This document shows, piece by piece, positions 1 through 7,206 of a stretch of DNA of 9,891 bases (positions are counted from its first letter, which is position 1; every line of letters starts with the position of its first letter). The stretch is taken from NCBI RefSeq assembly GCF_004138495.1, contig NZ_ML142853.1, forward strand, positions 46,634 to 56,524, written 5' to 3'. The position numbers were made by a program, and so were the translations under genes. This stretch comes from Phytoactinopolyspora endophytica. Its GTDB lineage: Bacteria; Actinomycetota; Actinomycetes; Jiangellales; Jiangellaceae. The notes below the pieces were generated by a model, which ran no database searches, had not been told where the DNA came from, and saw only the letters and a list, made by a program, of their open reading frames with translations.

Positions 1-959
1 TTCATGATCGTCTCGACGTTGGTTGTCGAGCGATCCGCGGCGAGCAGCGCCTGATGCGCCAGGTCAAGCCGTCGAACACGCAAGTACTCGACGGGCGTGA
101 CACCGACACATTGCCTGAAGTACTTCTGCAGCGTCTTCGTGCTGACGTTCGCGTGGCGTGCGAGATCGTCGACCCGGTGCCGTCGCGTCGGGTGCTCGTC
201 GATCATCCGCAGGACTTCTCGCAAGCCGCGAGGCCACTGCTCGTGCCCCGCGCCGGCTTCATCCCGGATGCCTGGCGCGCTCTGACGTTGGAGCTGGTCG
301 GAGTAGGTGTGCCGCTGCACTCGCAGCAGCGTCTCCACCAGAGCCCGCTCGTAGGCGCGGGCCACCTCCGGCACCTCCACCAGCGCGCCTTCGCTCTCCA
401 GCTCTTGCTGGATGAGCATCGCCATCCTTGCCCAGCTCTGGCCCCCGCCACGTCGAACGTTCATCAACCGATCGAGCCGCGGCGGCTTCGCTCTCGTTCC
501 GTCGCTCAATGCGACCAGAGCAGTATGTATGGCGCTCAATGGCACGCATACGATCCAGAACCGGCGGCATCGCCCGAAGTCGAGCCGCAGCGTCTCGTCC
601 GGGTTCAAGATGAGCGCATACCCAGGCTGGACGGTAGCCGGCTGATCGGCGGCGACAACCTCGATCGGGCTGAACACGGGTGCCATGATGACGTACGAGC
701 CGCTCATGATGCGCCCGGACAGCGCGATGCTGGGTTCCACGTCCAGATATCCGCCGAGAATGTGCCCCAACCGGTACTTGCGTCCCCCGAAGGTCACGGC
801 GCCCTCGTCGCTGTACACGTCGTTCACGACGAGACCGAAGGCATCACCAAGCAGCCGGCCGAGGGCCTCGGCACCGCCTCTCGAAGACACACCATGCCCT
901 GTCTCCGGGCCGTCGTCGATAATGTCGTGCGCATTCGTCACAGTCATCGCTGTTGTCAC
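1..959 (-). CDS. AraC-family transcriptional regulator, partial (C-terminus beyond the left edge)
   Basis: The reading frame is open from the left edge up to a stop at 981-983 and encodes about 319 residues. I favour the GTG at 957-959, because GGAG sits 5 bases upstream of it; the ATG at 945-947 is the alternative but has no well-spaced site. Numbered from that ATG, residues about 35-215 look like the AraC-binding-like N-terminal domain found in regulators of aromatic and alkane catabolism. Residues about 243-315 begin the AraC DNA-binding domain: a first helix-turn-helix (VDDLARHANVSTKTLQKYF, about 259-277), then the VTPVEYLRVRRLDLA linker helix (about 283-297). The second helix-turn-helix and roughly 30-40 residues lie outside the window. 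It follows another AraC gene on the same strand after about 190 bases. Family assignment is strong; the effector and targets cannot be read. Confidence 0.88.
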   Translation of the reverse strand, partial: MTTAMTVTNAHDIIDDGPETGHGVSSRGGAEALGRLLGDAFGLVVNDVYSDEGAVTFGGRKYRLGHILGGYLDVEPSIALSGRIMSGSYVIMAPVFSPIEVVAADQPATVQPGYALILNPDETLRLDFGRCRRFWIVCVPLSAIHTALVALSDGTRAKPPRLDRLMNVRRGGGQSWARMAMLIQQELESEGALVEVPEVARAYERALVETLLRVQRHTYSDQLQRQSAPGIRDEAGAGHEQWPRGLREVLRMIDEHPTRRHRVDDLARHANVSTKTLQKYFRQCVGVTPVEYLRVRRLDLAHQALLAADRSTTNVETIM

Positions 960-1149
960 TGCTGCTCCGCCTCTTCGCCCCTACCCTGCGAGTGGCCATA
1001 GCCACGGCGACGCTGCCGAATTGACCACCGATGAGCCCACCACCTCGATACTTGCATGGTGGCCTAGCCGATGGAATACGCAGAAACGAGAGATCCAGGA
1101 CCGTGAACGACTACGCCTCGTTGGCGCGAGACAACGCGGCGATGCGCGC

Positions 1150-2181
1150 TCACGCGCGGCGCAAGGTTTCGGACGGAGCCTCATTGAACCTCTGCCGGTA
1201 CCGACGGGCGAACCGGCCATGGTTGTCGAAACCCCAGTCCCGTGCGATCTGGTCGATCGTCACGTCGTGCGGCGAGGCTCGACGCAGCGACTCGTATACC
1301 CGGTCCAGTCGCGTGTTCCGCATGAACGTCGTCGGTGATATACCGAGGTGCTCCCTGAAACGCCGCTGCAGGGCCCGCTCGCTCACCGCCGCCTCACGCG
1401 CGAGACTGCCGATAGTGTGCGCCCATTCCGGGTGTTCCTGAATGAGCTGCAACGCCTTGCGAAGGTACGACGGATACGTCAGCGCGCCATCAACCACGCC
1501 GTCGAACTCGCGCAAGCTTCCATCCGCCGGCCTGGCTCCATCGCCGGCACGACCATGCGGCTGGGCGCGCATCAACATCGCCAGCAGCAACCGTTCGAGC
1601 CGCTGCGCCTCCCAAGGTGCAGCGGCCAGTATCCCCGGTTGATCGAACTCGTCCATGAGGAACTTCCACAACCGGTACCAGCTCCGGCCCCGGCCACTGC
1701 CGAAATCCGTTTGCCGGCTCAAGCGGACTGGTTGAATGACGTGATCCACGCCCAATTCCCGCAAGCCGTTCTCCAACGCCGTCGTGCTGACTTGAAGCAC
1801 CGATACTCGGCAATCGGCACTCAAGCGAATCGATGGCCGATCAGCATCGGAGAACGCCACACCACGTCCGGATGCCAGCTGAATACGGTCGGAAGCAACC
1901 ACCACTTCCGCAGCCCCGGACAGTGGCGTCAATATGACATTCGCCCCCGGTGACGGACGAATCGATACGTGCACCTCGTCACAGAATTCCACACGCGCGA
2001 ACAAGGTGTCACGCAATCGGTACCACTGAAATTCTGGCACCGGCGCCGAGCCATGGCTATCGAACTCCAGTATTTCCCATCCGGTGATGTTGTGAATACT
2101 ACTGACAACTCCGGCTACGCCGGCGTCAAAGAAATCGACCCGACGCCATAGCGCCGAGGATCTTACGTGCTCCGCCCTCAC
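1150..2181 (-). CDS. AraC-family transcriptional regulator, complete
   Basis: The gene encodes 343 residues, typical for AraC regulators with an AraC-binding-like sensor domain. The sensor region covers about residues 20-215 and is followed by a loose linker. The C-terminal DNA-binding domain (about 240-343) is complete. Its first helix-turn-helix is near 257-276 (IGSLAREAAVSERALQRRF), and the GISPTTFMRNTRLDRV connector is at 280-295. The second is near 308-330, with the family hallmark DWGFDNHGRFARRYRQRF, and the protein ends with the common P-SETLRR motif. The start is a GTG, with AAGGG about 10 bases upstream and no Met codon nearby, so the exact start is less certain than the frame. It may control itself and the VOC gene upstream, or the regulator downstream. 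The ligand is unknown. Confidence 0.93.
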   Translation of the reverse strand: MRAEHVRSSALWRRVDFFDAGVAGVVSSIHNITGWEILEFDSHGSAPVPEFQWYRLRDTLFARVEFCDEVHVSIRPSPGANVILTPLSGAAEVVVASDRIQLASGRGVAFSDADRPSIRLSADCRVSVLQVSTTALENGLRELGVDHVIQPVRLSRQTDFGSGRGRSWYRLWKFLMDEFDQPGILAAAPWEAQRLERLLLAMLMRAQPHGRAGDGARPADGSLREFDGVVDGALTYPSYLRKALQLIQEHPEWAHTIGSLAREAAVSERALQRRFREHLGISPTTFMRNTRLDRVYESLRRASPHDVTIDQIARDWGFDNHGRFARRYRQRFNEAPSETLRRA

Positions 2182-2338
2182 GATTCCGACCCTTCAGCCA
2201 GCAGCCAGGCGCGTGTCTGCCGGCGAAACTTTCTAAGACCATCTTGCACCCCTGATTCTCTGCGCCCTACCGGGATAATCATCGACCATCTCGCGGCTCC
2301 AGACACCACTGATAAGCGACCGATTCCCTCCCGTTTAC

Positions 2339-2387
2339 GAACAGTCAGCTTGTGTGATGGACTGGATATTGTTTACCATCACTGTTC
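2339..2387. promoter_or_regulatory. Nested inverted repeats, operator-like
   Basis: GTGATGG (2354-2360) and CCATCAC (2376-2382) form a perfect 7-base inverted repeat with centres 22 bases apart, about two helical turns. An outer pair, GAACAGT (2339-2345) and ACTGTTC (2381-2387), is also a perfect 7-base inverted repeat, and its right arm overlaps the inner one by two bases. GTTTAC also occurs directly repeated at 2333-2338 and 2371-2376. The inner arms flank the putative -10 element, a position suited to autorepression. The remainder of the gene-free stretch 2182-2523 shows no other gene that I can support. Confidence 0.4.
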
Positions 2388-2396
2388 CCTTGACAA
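2368..2396 (-). promoter_or_regulatory. Candidate promoter of the complete AraC gene
   Basis: Read on the minus strand, TTGTCA (2391-2396) and AACAAT (2368-2373) are separated by 17 bases, matching the sigma-70-type -35 and -10 consensus at 5/6 and 4/6 positions. It lies in the most AT-rich part of this gap and would give a leader of about 180 bases before the GTG at 2181. The assignment is by pattern only. Confidence 0.35.
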
Positions 2397-2481
2397 GTAA
2401 CGCCACATATCTGTTTCGTTAACACTTACCGACGGCGTATCGACGACGAGAACCGCTTCAGCGAAATCAGCAGAGCAGGGT

Positions 2482-2520
2482 ACGTGGCAACCGCACGGCC
2501 CGGATGCCCGCGAGCCACGT
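2482..2520 (-). terminator. Possible hairpin downstream of the VOC gene
   Basis: ACGTGGC (2482-2488) and GCCACGT (2514-2520) can pair as a 7-base stem around a GC-rich 25-base interior, starting 4 bases after the VOC stop on the minus strand. No T-run follows, which is common for actinomycete terminators but leaves the call weak. Confidence 0.3.
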
Positions 2521-2523
2521 GCT

Positions 2524-2880
2524 CTACGTGTCGGATACGGGAGCGCACAGGTCGATCATGAGATTCCCCGGCCCTTGGAAGATGGCACTGCGCATACCGA
2601 AGTCCTGCGTCACTGGGCCGAGAAGGAGCGTGCCTCCTCGGCTGACCACAGCGTCCGCGGCGGCGTCGACGTCGTTGACAAAGACATGGAGCGTCAGACC
2701 GTCGATGCCTCCGGAGGGAACGGCGGCCGACGTGCTGAACCACAGGTCGACGCCGTCCGCGTGCACGTCCGCGAATTCCTTGAAGTCGCTGCCGCCTAGC
2801 GTCCAGCCGAACTGCTCGGCAACTTGATGCGCTGCCTTGCTGGCGTCGTCGACGATGATGCTCAGTGCCTTGATCGCCAT
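2524..2880 (-). CDS. VOC-superfamily (glyoxalase/bleomycin-resistance-like) protein
   Basis: The gene encodes 118 residues, the usual size of a single VOC subunit made of two beta-alpha-beta-beta-beta modules. The N-module (about 1-55) has the IIVDDASKAAHQVAEQFGW pattern. The C-module (about 62-112) has LTLHVFVNDVDAAADAVVSRGG and ends in the GPGNLMIDL strand, where related enzymes have GNLhEL-type sequences. His65 is in the usual ligand place, but the N-terminal ligand position (ALSII) is not His, and the C-terminal Glu is replaced by Asp110. The site may therefore bind a different metal set or none, as in drug-binding resistance proteins. The ATG at 2878-2880 is preceded by purine-rich GGGGA and GGGAG. 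It is followed on the same strand by an AraC gene after 342 bases. The substrate is unknown. Confidence 0.85.
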   Translation of the reverse strand: MAIKALSIIVDDASKAAHQVAEQFGWTLGGSDFKEFADVHADGVDLWFSTSAAVPSGGIDGLTLHVFVNDVDAAADAVVSRGGTLLLGPVTQDFGMRSAIFQGPGNLMIDLCAPVSDT

Positions 2881-2915
2881 GTCGTCCCCGCTCCCTGCTC
2901 CAAGACCTCCAAGTG

Positions 2916-2933
2916 CGTACGTGGACCGTACGT
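2916..2933. promoter_or_regulatory. Tandem CGTACGT repeat upstream of the VOC gene
   Basis: CGTACGT occurs at 2916-2922 and again at 2927-2933, a period of 11 bases (about one helical turn) with GGAC between. Each copy contains the palindrome CGTACG. It lies 36-53 bases upstream of the VOC start codon, where an operator or promoter would be expected. No known box was recognised. Confidence 0.4.
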
Positions 2934-3137
2934 CTCGGCTCGGAATTTCTCAATGCCGCTCGAAGGTGTGCGGTGAGGCGACGTCAAGGACGCATCGGCA
3001 AGTTCCGCGCCGCCCGGCAGGGAGTACTAGCCGCGTGGCAAGCCTCCGGTATGTAAGCGGCGAACCGTACCAACGTGTCGGAGTTCTCGACGGTGTGTGG
3101 GTAGACGCGTTGGCGTCGCTCAAACCCTGCCCTGGCG

Positions 3138-3400
3138 ATGGACACGTCGGCGTCGTGGTCGACGACCTCGAGGCTGCTACTGCGTTCTATGTCGAACTCG
3201 GTATGGAGCTCGAAGGCACGGCGCCAGTCGAGGGACGTTGGGTGGACCGTGTTGTCGGGCTCGACGGGGTCCGGGTCGACATCGCGATGATGCGGACCCC
3301 GGACGGCCACGGCCGGCTGGAGCTGACGAAATTCCATACCCCGACGGCGATCAGCGCTGTGCCGAAGAACGCGCCCGCGGGTGTGGCGCGGAGTCGATGA
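3138..3400 (+). pseudogene. Decayed VOC/glyoxalase gene (5' frameshift, 3' half missing)
   Basis: From 3143 the plus strand encodes a clear N-terminal half of a glyoxalase-type VOC protein: HVGVVVDDLEAATAFYVELG, then GRWVDRVVGLDGVRVDIAMM and GRLELTKFHTP. The His and the LEL Glu are in typical metal-ligand positions. An ATG at 3138-3140, followed by GAC, sits directly before this but one base out of frame. Inserting a single C would give M-D-H-V-G, the usual start of the family, so a one-base deletion is likely. The frame then stops at 3398-3400 just after PKNAPAG, where relatives continue with a second module of about 50 residues. An in-frame GTG at 3035-3037 with GGGAG 10 bases upstream could still start a longer product, but the sequence before HVG does not resemble the family. 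I read it as a relic. Confidence 0.65.
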
Positions 3401-3681
3401 ACGTGCGCGACGCCGGGTCGCCGAGCTGAAGGCAGTCGCGGACCGCCGACGAGAAGGCCGAACGCATCACCGCCGCTACCAGGACCAATGCCGGCACGAC
3501 AAGGCTGCCAGTCTGGCCCTGCCATGGGTTGCCGCGAATGCCGAGGTGTATCAACACCCCCGAAGCCTCCAGGTCTGAATGCCCTCGCTAATCGCAGAGA
3601 TGATTAACTACGGGGAATAACGTGCCGGGCGCGACATGCCAACTGCATTGAGAGTCGGTCTCAACTCACGGTTCGGAATGG
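3401..3681. other. Stretch without a confident gene
   Basis: No recognisable gene lies between the VOC relic and the nuclease-like gene. A minus-strand frame (3557 to 3351, 68 codons, GTG start) has strongly G/C third positions, especially over 3390-3510. It contains one hydrophobic stretch (SLVVPALVLVAAVM) that could be a membrane segment. It also overlaps the relic antisense, so it is more likely a gene remnant or chance. The part 3560-3640 is more AT-rich and would fall at the downstream edge of the acquired segment. Confidence 0.3.
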
Positions 3682-4980
3682 TCAAGGGCGGGCGAGCACT
3701 CGTGCGCGAACGTGACCGCTCGAACGTCCACGTCTGTCGTCACCGAGTCGAATGCTGGCGAGCAAGACACTGCGATTCTCCGCCAGACCTCCTTCCATGG
3801 CTTCGATTACAGCTTCGCTCTGCTCTCCGGACGATCCGACCCAGCCATGCGCGACCAGATCCGAAAAGGTCGTGTTGGTTACGTATCGCGACACCTCTCC
3901 ATAGACAATTCTAAATCCCCCTCGTTCGCCAAGCGTGGCCACACTGGGAAAGTATCGCAAATCGAAATACATTCCGACAGAAAGACCGGGCTCCAACGGC
4001 TGGCGGGGATCGCAGAGTTTGGTAAAGCAGAAAGACCCCCCGAGTCGCAACTCCGACGGTTTGCCGCTTTTATCTGGCGAGACGGATTCCAGCGCAGTCA
4101 TCCTTTTCAATTCCGACTTTAGCTGACTGTCGGGGCGGTACACCGGTGGCCCCTTGCTCTCCACTCGACATCGTTTGTATTGAACGAGCACAAACGAATT
4201 AAACTCTTCCACAAAGTATATTATGTCGGCACCTGTTCTCTTCTCCAGTGGCAGCTTGTTAGCCAGGAACGTCTGCAGCCTTCGACCAGTGACGGGGTCT
4301 TCGAATTCCGCACCGAAAGCGGTCGTTTGTGGCAACCAGTCTGGAAACTCATGGACGTCACGGTTCACGACTTGGTCTTCATAGAGATTTGTCACCCGAT
4401 CAAGCCGAAGGTCGTCAGGTTGATCTGGATGCTGCAGAGTTTCTAAAGCCGCAGCGCGGTCAATTCCCGCAATGCCGAGCCCGACCTTCAGCCCATCTAG
4501 TTGATTGGCGTAGGAATGCGCATCGACAGAGTCGACCTTTTGGAGCCATTCTGGCACTTCACGATACGCGAGATTTCTTATTGCTGCTGCAGCCTCTTCG
4601 CCATGCTCTGATAACCATTCCAAAAGGTGTTCCGTCGCAGTTCGAGTGAAGCGTCCAACGCGGCTAGAGACTGCCCTGCTGGCAGCAACACGCGTAGGGC
4701 CGCCTAGATCTTGAAGCGCAAGCCAAATGTCAAAGGGCGTGAATTTCTTCCATTCGTCGAAATATATACGACGACGAAAGGTATCCGCGTACCCCGCCTT
4801 TCTCGCCAGGGCAACGCCGTCTACATAGCCATCTTTCGATGAGAGCAAAACGACTCTCGGAAGGCTTCTGGAGAGGGCGTCTTCGGCTGGGAAGCTGTCG
4901 GTAACACCGAGGCCCTCAGGGTGCTCATGCCACCATGGGTGCTCTGACCGGAACCAACCCAATTCCATGGGGCCTCCCAT
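3682..4980 (-). CDS. Uncharacterised protein with a PD-(D/E)XK nuclease-like motif, probably horizontally acquired
   Basis: Translation from the ATG at 4978-4980 (GGGAG 5 bases upstream) gives 432 residues. ATG 4966-4968 and GTG 5020-5022 are other possible starts. Residues 1-210 are mainly helical with no domain I recognise. Residues about 215-300 hold a nuclease-like core: Glu225, then TGADIIYF with Asp252, a beta strand, then VLVQYKR with Gln267 and Lys269, then a conserved-looking YRPDSQLKSELKRM helix. The D...QxK arrangement matches Mrr-type members of the PD-(D/E)XK superfamily. Residues 338-410 form a C-terminal unit with GWVGSSGEQSEAVIEAM and NRSVLLAS. No signal peptide or membrane segment is seen. 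By hand count GC is about 51% over 4141-4320, far below the flanking genes, and in-frame TTA codons occur at 4444-4446 and 4612-4614. Nuclease activity is inferred from the motif; a defence role is only a possibility. Confidence 0.72.
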   Translation of the reverse strand: MGGPMELGWFRSEHPWWHEHPEGLGVTDSFPAEDALSRSLPRVVLLSSKDGYVDGVALARKAGYADTFRRRIYFDEWKKFTPFDIWLALQDLGGPTRVAASRAVSSRVGRFTRTATEHLLEWLSEHGEEAAAAIRNLAYREVPEWLQKVDSVDAHSYANQLDGLKVGLGIAGIDRAAALETLQHPDQPDDLRLDRVTNLYEDQVVNRDVHEFPDWLPQTTAFGAEFEDPVTGRRLQTFLANKLPLEKRTGADIIYFVEEFNSFVLVQYKRCRVESKGPPVYRPDSQLKSELKRMTALESVSPDKSGKPSELRLGGSFCFTKLCDPRQPLEPGLSVGMYFDLRYFPSVATLGERGGFRIVYGEVSRYVTNTTFSDLVAHGWVGSSGEQSEAVIEAMEGGLAENRSVLLASIRLGDDRRGRSSGHVRARVLARP

Positions 4981-5163
4981 AGACTCTCCCGTCGTGCTCG
5001 CTCGGCTCATCGTGCGTCTCACACGGTCAACGGCAACGCACGAGGATGGCCCTTCACCGTGGATGAAGTTGCCAGAGAAGCCTACGGTAGACGCCGAGTG
5101 GACTCGAGTGCTGCGAGCTGATCTGCTCGTCGCCCCTACCTATGAAGCCCAAGGTAATGCTCG

Positions 5164-5198
5164 ATGATCTTAGTTTGTGACGACACAAAATGATCTTA
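5164..5198. repeat. Direct repeat ATGATCTTA flanking a palindrome
   Basis: ATGATCTTA occurs at 5164-5172 and 5190-5198, 26 bases apart. Between them TTTGTG (5174-5179) and CACAAA (5184-5189) form an inverted repeat around ACGA, so the 16-base core is a palindrome except for one symmetric pair. The element lies between the nuclease-like gene and phoD, about 185 bases upstream of the former. It could be an operator, or a 9-base target duplication left around a small excised element. Confidence 0.45.
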
Positions 5199-5270
5199 CC
5201 GTGGCGGCAAGCCCTAGCGTAGACGGTGACCGGCGGCTTCTCGAGAGCCAGATGTCAATGCCGCGGATGA

Positions 5271-5299
5271 CGTCGCGGTTCGCGCCAACCGCGGCGACG
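5271..5299 (-). terminator. Probable intrinsic-type hairpin after phoD
   Basis: GCGGTT (5275-5280) pairs with AACCGC (5287-5292) around a 6-base loop, extended by CGTC (5271-5274) with GACG (5296-5299) across a 3-base bulge. It begins 3 bases beyond the phoD stop codon on the minus strand. There is no T-run, but such GC-rich hairpins are usual as actinomycete terminators. Confidence 0.5.
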
Positions 5300-5301
5300 G
5301 C

Positions 5302-6978
5302 TCAGTCCGCGGGGTCCTCCTCGAGTCCATACAGCGTGCCCTGTGGTTCGTTCTCGTCGATGATCTCCACACCTGGCCGCCCGTCCTCGGTCAACAGGCT
5401 CGCTCGCGTGGAAACGGGAGCGTCCTCCTCCCGGACGTAGGGCACGATGCGGTAGTCAGCCCGCCACTCGTCGGACGTCGCGGTGAATCGGACGTAGCCG
5501 CGCTGGCTGTTGTAGAACTTCAGATGCGCGTTCGACCTCATGATGTTCTCGCCGAAGCGGTCGATGTCCGACCCGTCCTCGCCCGAGCTGATCGAACTGA
5601 TCTCGTACTCGCTGCCGATGGTGGCGGAGTCGGGGTCGTCGAAGTCCTCCTTGAGCTCCCCGGCGACGCTTCGGTGGAGATCACCGCTGAGCGAGATCGG
5701 GTTCGAGACACCGAAGTCCTGGAAGGCGTTGAAGATCCGATCACGGGCGGGCTGGTAACCGTCCCAGTACGTCATCGGGATCGCCAGGCCAGCGTCCGTC
5801 TCACGCATCAGCTGCGACATCATCCGCTGCTGCGCCAGTACGTTCCACCTGGCCGAGGAACGTGACAAGCCATCGAGCAGCCAGGTTTCCTGGGCGTCGC
5901 CGAGGATCGTGCGGGAGGGATCGAGCCGCTCCTCACAGTCGACGTGGACGCCGCCGCCACACGCGAAGGCGTCGCCGTACTGATGGAAGTCGAGCACATT
6001 GAACTCGATGAGGTCGCCGAACGTGAACCGCCGGTACAGCCTCATGTCCGGACCGTCCGGGGCCGGCACCCGCAACGGCTGGTGTTCCCAGTAGGCGCGG
6101 TAGGCATTGGCCCGCCGGACCAGGAACTCCTCCGGCGGCGTGCCGCGGTGGTCCGTGTCCCCCATGTAATTGTTGACCACCTCATGGTCGTCCCAGCTGA
6201 CGATCCACGGGGCCGCGGCATGCGCGGCTTGCAGGTCCGGGTCCAGCTTGTAGAGCGCGTATCGGTCGCGGTAGTCGCTCAGCGTCATGGTCACCCGGTC
6301 GTACTTGTCCGGCAGCTCCACATCCGGCCGGCCGCCACGCGTCCATACGCTGTACTCGTACAGGTAGTCCCCGAGGTGCAAGACGAAGTCCAGGTCTTCG
6401 TCGGCCAGATGCCGATACGCCGTGTAGTAGCCGTCGTACCACGCCTGGCACGCGGCCGCGGCGAAACGCAGCGTCGTGGTCGTCGAACCTGGTTCGGGAG
6501 CCGTCTTCGTCCTGCCCACCGGGGAGATCTCCCGGCCTGCCTTGAATCGGTAGAAGTATTCACGGCCTGGGCTTAGTCCCTTCACGTCGACATGCACGGA
6601 GTGCACGACCTCGCGATGCGCCATCGCTATGCCGGACCGGACGACCTGGGCGAAGTTCTCGTCCTCGGCCACCTGCCATTGCACCGGAACCCGCGCATCC
6701 CCCATGCCGCCCGACGACGACAGCGGCTCTGGAGCCAACCGCGTCCACAACACCACCGAATCCGGCAACGGATCGCCGGACGCGACACCGAGGCTGAACG
6801 GATAGTCCTGGAACCGCCCAGCACGCGTTCCGGCGGACGCCACGTCGGGCAGATTGAACGCCAGCGCCGCCGCGCTCGTCCCGGAAAGCGCCATGAATGA
6901 GCGCCGGCTCAACGACCGAGGAACTCGCTCGCCGCTTCGGCTGCTGTTGATGATCGATTCGAGACCCGGCCTGGACAT
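5302..6978 (-). CDS. phoD: Alkaline phosphatase D / phosphodiesterase, Tat-exported
   Basis: The gene encodes 558 residues from the ATG at 6976-6978, fixed by GAGGAG about 6 bases upstream and by the Tat signal. The frame stays open upstream to 7290, but that part has no family features. The signal peptide (1-50) has SRRSFMALSG at 24-33, a hydrophobic AAALAF core and an ASAG cleavage region. A PhoD N-terminal fibronectin-like domain follows (about 55-160; LGVASGDP at 63-70). The phosphatase domain covers about 170-515. It carries Cys177 in AAACQ, GDYLYEY (Asp204, Tyr207), WDDHEVVNNY at 262-271, WNVLAQQ at 378-384 and SGDLHRS (Asp433, His435), the expected ligand set of PhoD-type metallophosphatases using iron and calcium. 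These enzymes release phosphate from phosphomonoesters and diesters outside the cell, and are usually induced by phosphate starvation. I did not find a convincing PHO box. Confidence 0.95.
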   Translation of the reverse strand: MSRPGLESIINSSRSGERVPRSLSRRSFMALSGTSAAALAFNLPDVASAGTRAGRFQDYPFSLGVASGDPLPDSVVLWTRLAPEPLSSSGGMGDARVPVQWQVAEDENFAQVVRSGIAMAHREVVHSVHVDVKGLSPGREYFYRFKAGREISPVGRTKTAPEPGSTTTTLRFAAAACQAWYDGYYTAYRHLADEDLDFVLHLGDYLYEYSVWTRGGRPDVELPDKYDRVTMTLSDYRDRYALYKLDPDLQAAHAAAPWIVSWDDHEVVNNYMGDTDHRGTPPEEFLVRRANAYRAYWEHQPLRVPAPDGPDMRLYRRFTFGDLIEFNVLDFHQYGDAFACGGGVHVDCEERLDPSRTILGDAQETWLLDGLSRSSARWNVLAQQRMMSQLMRETDAGLAIPMTYWDGYQPARDRIFNAFQDFGVSNPISLSGDLHRSVAGELKEDFDDPDSATIGSEYEISSISSGEDGSDIDRFGENIMRSNAHLKFYNSQRGYVRFTATSDEWRADYRIVPYVREEDAPVSTRASLLTEDGRPGVEIIDENEPQGTLYGLEEDPAD

Positions 6979-7206
6979 GGAAGACTCCTCCCGCTCGGGA
7001 ACACATCCGCTCGCGGCCACGCCGGCGAGCTTGTGTGGACTGTCGTCGATCCTGGAATCCCGGCCATGATGTCGCAATGCCGGATCGCTGATGGGTCCAT
7101 TACCTCGGCCACAATCCCGGCGAACCCGGCCCCTTCGGCGCCGGGGCGAGCAGCGCGTCGTCAGCAGCCGCCCGAATTCACTCATCAGCCCATAGGTGAT
7201 TGCGCA

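Noticed and set aside
54..1001. Long plus-strand open frame of 315 codons
   Set aside because: It is the antisense shadow of the partial AraC gene, whose minus-strand frame shows an unmistakable helix-turn-helix; the plus-strand product has no recognisable family features.
992..1005. GTGGC-CATA-GCCAC hairpin between the two AraC genes
   Set aside because: A 5-base stem with no T-run, 33 bases upstream of the next start codon; too weak to call a terminator or operator, although GTGGCC-AGCC words recur at 1059-1069.
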